From contig NZ_PDYG01000011.1 in NCBI RefSeq assembly GCF_002735305.1, positions 1 to 45,285 of the forward strand: a DNA stretch of 45,285 bases. Direction: 5' to 3'. The position numbers and the translations under genes are program-made. How positions within the stretch are numbered: the stretch's first letter is position 1; each line of letters begins with the position of its first letter. Below are positions 43,363 to 45,285 of this stretch, piece after piece. The DNA comes from Agathobacter ruminis (GTDB taxonomy: Bacteria; Bacillota; Clostridia; Lachnospirales; Lachnospiraceae). The notes beneath the pieces are model-generated. The model ran no database searches. It had not been told where the DNA came from and saw nothing but the letters and a program-made list of their open reading frames with translations.

Positions 43363-45105
43363 TCACATATAGTACTTGATTTCCAGCTGCACCTGCCTGC
43401 CCCGGTAATCATTTACTTTTGGAGTGTAAACAATGGACAAAAACATTTGATTCGCACTGCCCCAAAATGCGTTTTCCACTTCCGCATCACCATATTTTTC
43501 ACGCAGAAAATCAAGCAGCAAATCCGCTTCATGGAAACAGATTCCATCGATTGAAGTGCCGATCTCAGTTTCAAACGTAATGCGCAAAATCTGATTGGTT
43601 TTGCCCATGCGGCGCATCCGGCGAATCCTGCATTGACTTGCACCAAAAACCGGTCCTGCGTTTTCATTTCCAAACGGTTCAAGTACCTGCAACTGTTCCA
43701 CCCGTTCCACTGTCAGATATGACAGTGGTGGACAGGCATCCAGGCTGACCGTCTCAATCTCCTGTTCTGTTGTAATCGGAGATGTTTCGTTGATGACAGT
43801 GCGAAACCGGTCAATCTCTTCCTTGCGCATCGAAAGGCCGGCCGCCTTCGGATGACCGCCGAATTTGAGAAACAAATCCGCATGCTTTGCCATCTCCTGT
43901 GCCAGCGAATATCCTTCTATGGAACGCGCAGATCCCTTGATGCAATCTTCTCCGTCCGTCAAAATAAACGTCGGCTTGTAATAGCGTTCACGAATGCGTC
44001 CTGCCACAATTCCCGCGATACTCTCATGCACATTCTGAAGATACAATACCAATATCGGATCATTCTCATATCCGTTTTCTTCGCAGACGCGAATCGCTTC
44101 TTCGACGCCTTCTGTGGTCAGGTCCTTTCGCTCATCATTCAGGGTCACAAGCTCCCCTGCCAGCTTCAATGCACGCATCGGATCCTCTGTCAGAAACAAT
44201 TCCAATGCGCGGCTTGCCGTATCCAATCGCCCGGTCGCATTAATGCACGGTCCCAGTACAAAGCCAAAATGATAGGCCTTAATCTGCGCATCCTGCAATT
44301 CGCATTGGCGAATCAAGGCTGCCATGCCAAGATTTTTGGTCCTTTGAATGACACATAAAGCCTCTTTGACAATCACACGATTTTCTCCAACCAGTGGCAT
44401 AATATCTCCAACCGTTGCCATGCCGACATTCTCGATAAATTCATCAGTTTCTGCCGGATTGACATTTGCCAGCTCATATGCAATGCGCAACACTTTCCAT
44501 GCAACCGACGCGCCGCAAATCTCCTTAAACGGATATTCGTCTCCGGGCAAATGTGGATTTACCACCGCATCCGCATCCGGGATTCCAACGGTCACCTGAT
44601 GATGATCCGTCACGATTACGGTCATTCCGTATTCCTTTGCCAATGCAATCTCATCGATTGCCGATATTCCATTATCGCATGTAATGATGCAATCCACCGC
44701 ATCCGCTTTGGCTTCCTCTATCAGATTCCGGTTCAGCCCATATCCGTCTACAATGCGATGCGGAATCTGCACACTGACATTTGCACCCAATCTGCGCAAT
44801 CCTTTTGTCAGAATATACGAGCTCATCACCCCATCGATATCATAATCGCCGATTACACGGATATGTTTGCCCGCCTCAATTTGGTTCAACAAAATCTGCG
44901 CTGCGGACTTCGCATCCTTCAACAAATACGGACTGGGTAATTCCTCCGGACTTCCCTCCAGATACTCCCGAATCTGCGCCTCATTTTCCACGCCCCTGTT
45001 TCTCATAATCCGCGCCACCAGCGGATCTATTCCATACTTCTTTGCAATTCCATCGAAATCCCCACTCTTTCTGATTTCAACAAATTTTCGTTTCACAGTC
45101 TTCAT
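43363..45105 (-). CDS. recJ: Single-stranded-DNA-specific exonuclease RecJ
   Basis: 580 residues from ATG 45105, chosen because AGAGGTGG precedes it; an ORF extension to 45279 has no such site and an unlikely composition. DHH-family motifs are RVIGDYDIDGVMSSYIL, ITCDNGISA, VIVTDHHQV and, in the DHHA1 half, SGHPKAAGLSM-type FGGHPKAAGLSMRK. A C-terminal OB-like domain follows. It degrades ssDNA 5'-3' in recombination and base-excision repair. Confidence 0.94.
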   Translation of the reverse strand: MKTVKRKFVEIRKSGDFDGIAKKYGIDPLVARIMRNRGVENEAQIREYLEGSPEELPSPYLLKDAKSAAQILLNQIEAGKHIRVIGDYDIDGVMSSYILTKGLRRLGANVSVQIPHRIVDGYGLNRNLIEEAKADAVDCIITCDNGISAIDEIALAKEYGMTVIVTDHHQVTVGIPDADAVVNPHLPGDEYPFKEICGASVAWKVLRIAYELANVNPAETDEFIENVGMATVGDIMPLVGENRVIVKEALCVIQRTKNLGMAALIRQCELQDAQIKAYHFGFVLGPCINATGRLDTASRALELFLTEDPMRALKLAGELVTLNDERKDLTTEGVEEAIRVCEENGYENDPILVLYLQNVHESIAGIVAGRIRERYYKPTFILTDGEDCIKGSARSIEGYSLAQEMAKHADLFLKFGGHPKAAGLSMRKEEIDRFRTVINETSPITTEQEIETVSLDACPPLSYLTVERVEQLQVLEPFGNENAGPVFGASQCRIRRMRRMGKTNQILRITFETEIGTSIDGICFHEADLLLDFLREKYGDAEVENAFWGSANQMFLSIVYTPKVNDYRGRQVQLEIKYYM

Positions 45106-45285
45106 GTCCACCTCTTCATTCTTTTTTATTTTACGCAATTTAGCATCAATTTTAAAGCCCCATAATCTACCGGTCCTGCCATTCACAGTTTGCATTGCCT
45201 GGCATCCTCGCCCCATGCCCCCGGCAACCCCTTCACTTTGCAAGAATATTTTGGTTTTCATATATGCAAAAGCTCGCATCCTGAT
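45106..45285. other. Upstream region of recJ, nothing assignable
   Basis: Contains a GC-rich patch near 45180-45230 with a small hairpin (GGCAT/ATGCC on the minus strand), unlike the AT-rich leaders elsewhere. No promoter pair or further gene could be supported before the window edge. Confidence 0.4.

Noticed and set aside
1-45285. Many additional overlapping open reading frames of 60-190 codons on both strands
   Set aside because: They lie within confident genes in other frames, lack ribosome binding sites and have no domain signatures; the opposite-strand ones inside the hybrid kinase, HD-GYP and RecJ genes are clear shadows.
45106-45285. Longer RecJ N-terminus to 45279 or an upstream RNA element
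   Set aside because: The extension has unusual composition and no ribosome site, while the ATG at 45105 has one. The small hairpin there is too weak to call an RNA element.
1-45285. CRISPR array, tRNA or rRNA genes
   Set aside because: No regularly spaced repeats and no cloverleaf or rRNA-like stretches were seen on reading through; this is not a substitute for a covariance-model search.

Overview
The window looks like chromosome of a Gram-positive, moderate-to-low GC Clostridia member, most likely a gut-type Lachnospiraceae. Support for this: strong AGGAGG-type ribosome binding sites, sigma-A-like promoters (TTGACA-N16/17-TATAAT), the pcrA-yerC pairing, a DUF1836 protein, a DUF4418 protein, a two-component hybrid with Reg_prop repeats, and many c-di-GMP proteins. 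No rRNA, tRNA or CRISPR array was seen. Species-level identity cannot be set from sequence reading alone.

Layout. (1) 1-110: hairpins resembling the right end of an IS200/IS605-type element. (2) 113-11652, minus strand: a Fur-family regulator and, upstream of it, a compact five-gene run (GGDEF, MocR-like regulator, HD-GYP, giant hybrid kinase, second HD-GYP). One good promoter at 11700-11728 could drive the run. (3) 11783-15464: a two-gene ABC exporter under a near-perfect promoter with three copies of a GTTAGTG..CACTAAC operator. (4) 15500-17678: an AlkD-like repair protein overlapping a membrane GGDEF gene. (5) 17765-25440: an eight-gene sulfur-assimilation run (O-acetylhomoserine sulfhydrylase, SsuABC-like importer, DUF4418 protein, FtsX/LolD-type ABC pair, LysR regulator). 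By eye it is more AT-rich than its flanks. (6) 25694-28600: a GNAT acetyltransferase, then an HTH / unknown / KilA-N cassette of phage character. (7) 28639-35589: housekeeping and conserved genes (RlmD, a small acidic membrane protein, PcrA, YerC, DUF1836, small multidrug export protein, HisC). (8) 35742-39795: MATE exporter, then a Zn/Cd/Pb resistance operon (separate HMA protein, P-type ATPase, ArsR-type sensor) with a recognisable operator. (9) 39849-45105: TruA, a PAP2-type membrane phosphatase, an alpha/beta hydrolase, a soluble chemoreceptor-like protein and RecJ.

How the genes may work together. The left third is a signalling block: one cyclase and an intact HD-GYP would make and break c-di-GMP, the second HD-GYP has lost metal ligands and may only sense, and the propeller-bearing kinase could read an extracellular ligand. 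The sulfur run couples import of a small sulfur-containing compound to homocysteine synthesis, with its probable LysR controller at the end. The metal operon is a self-contained sensor/exporter. Functional links beyond gene order are inference.
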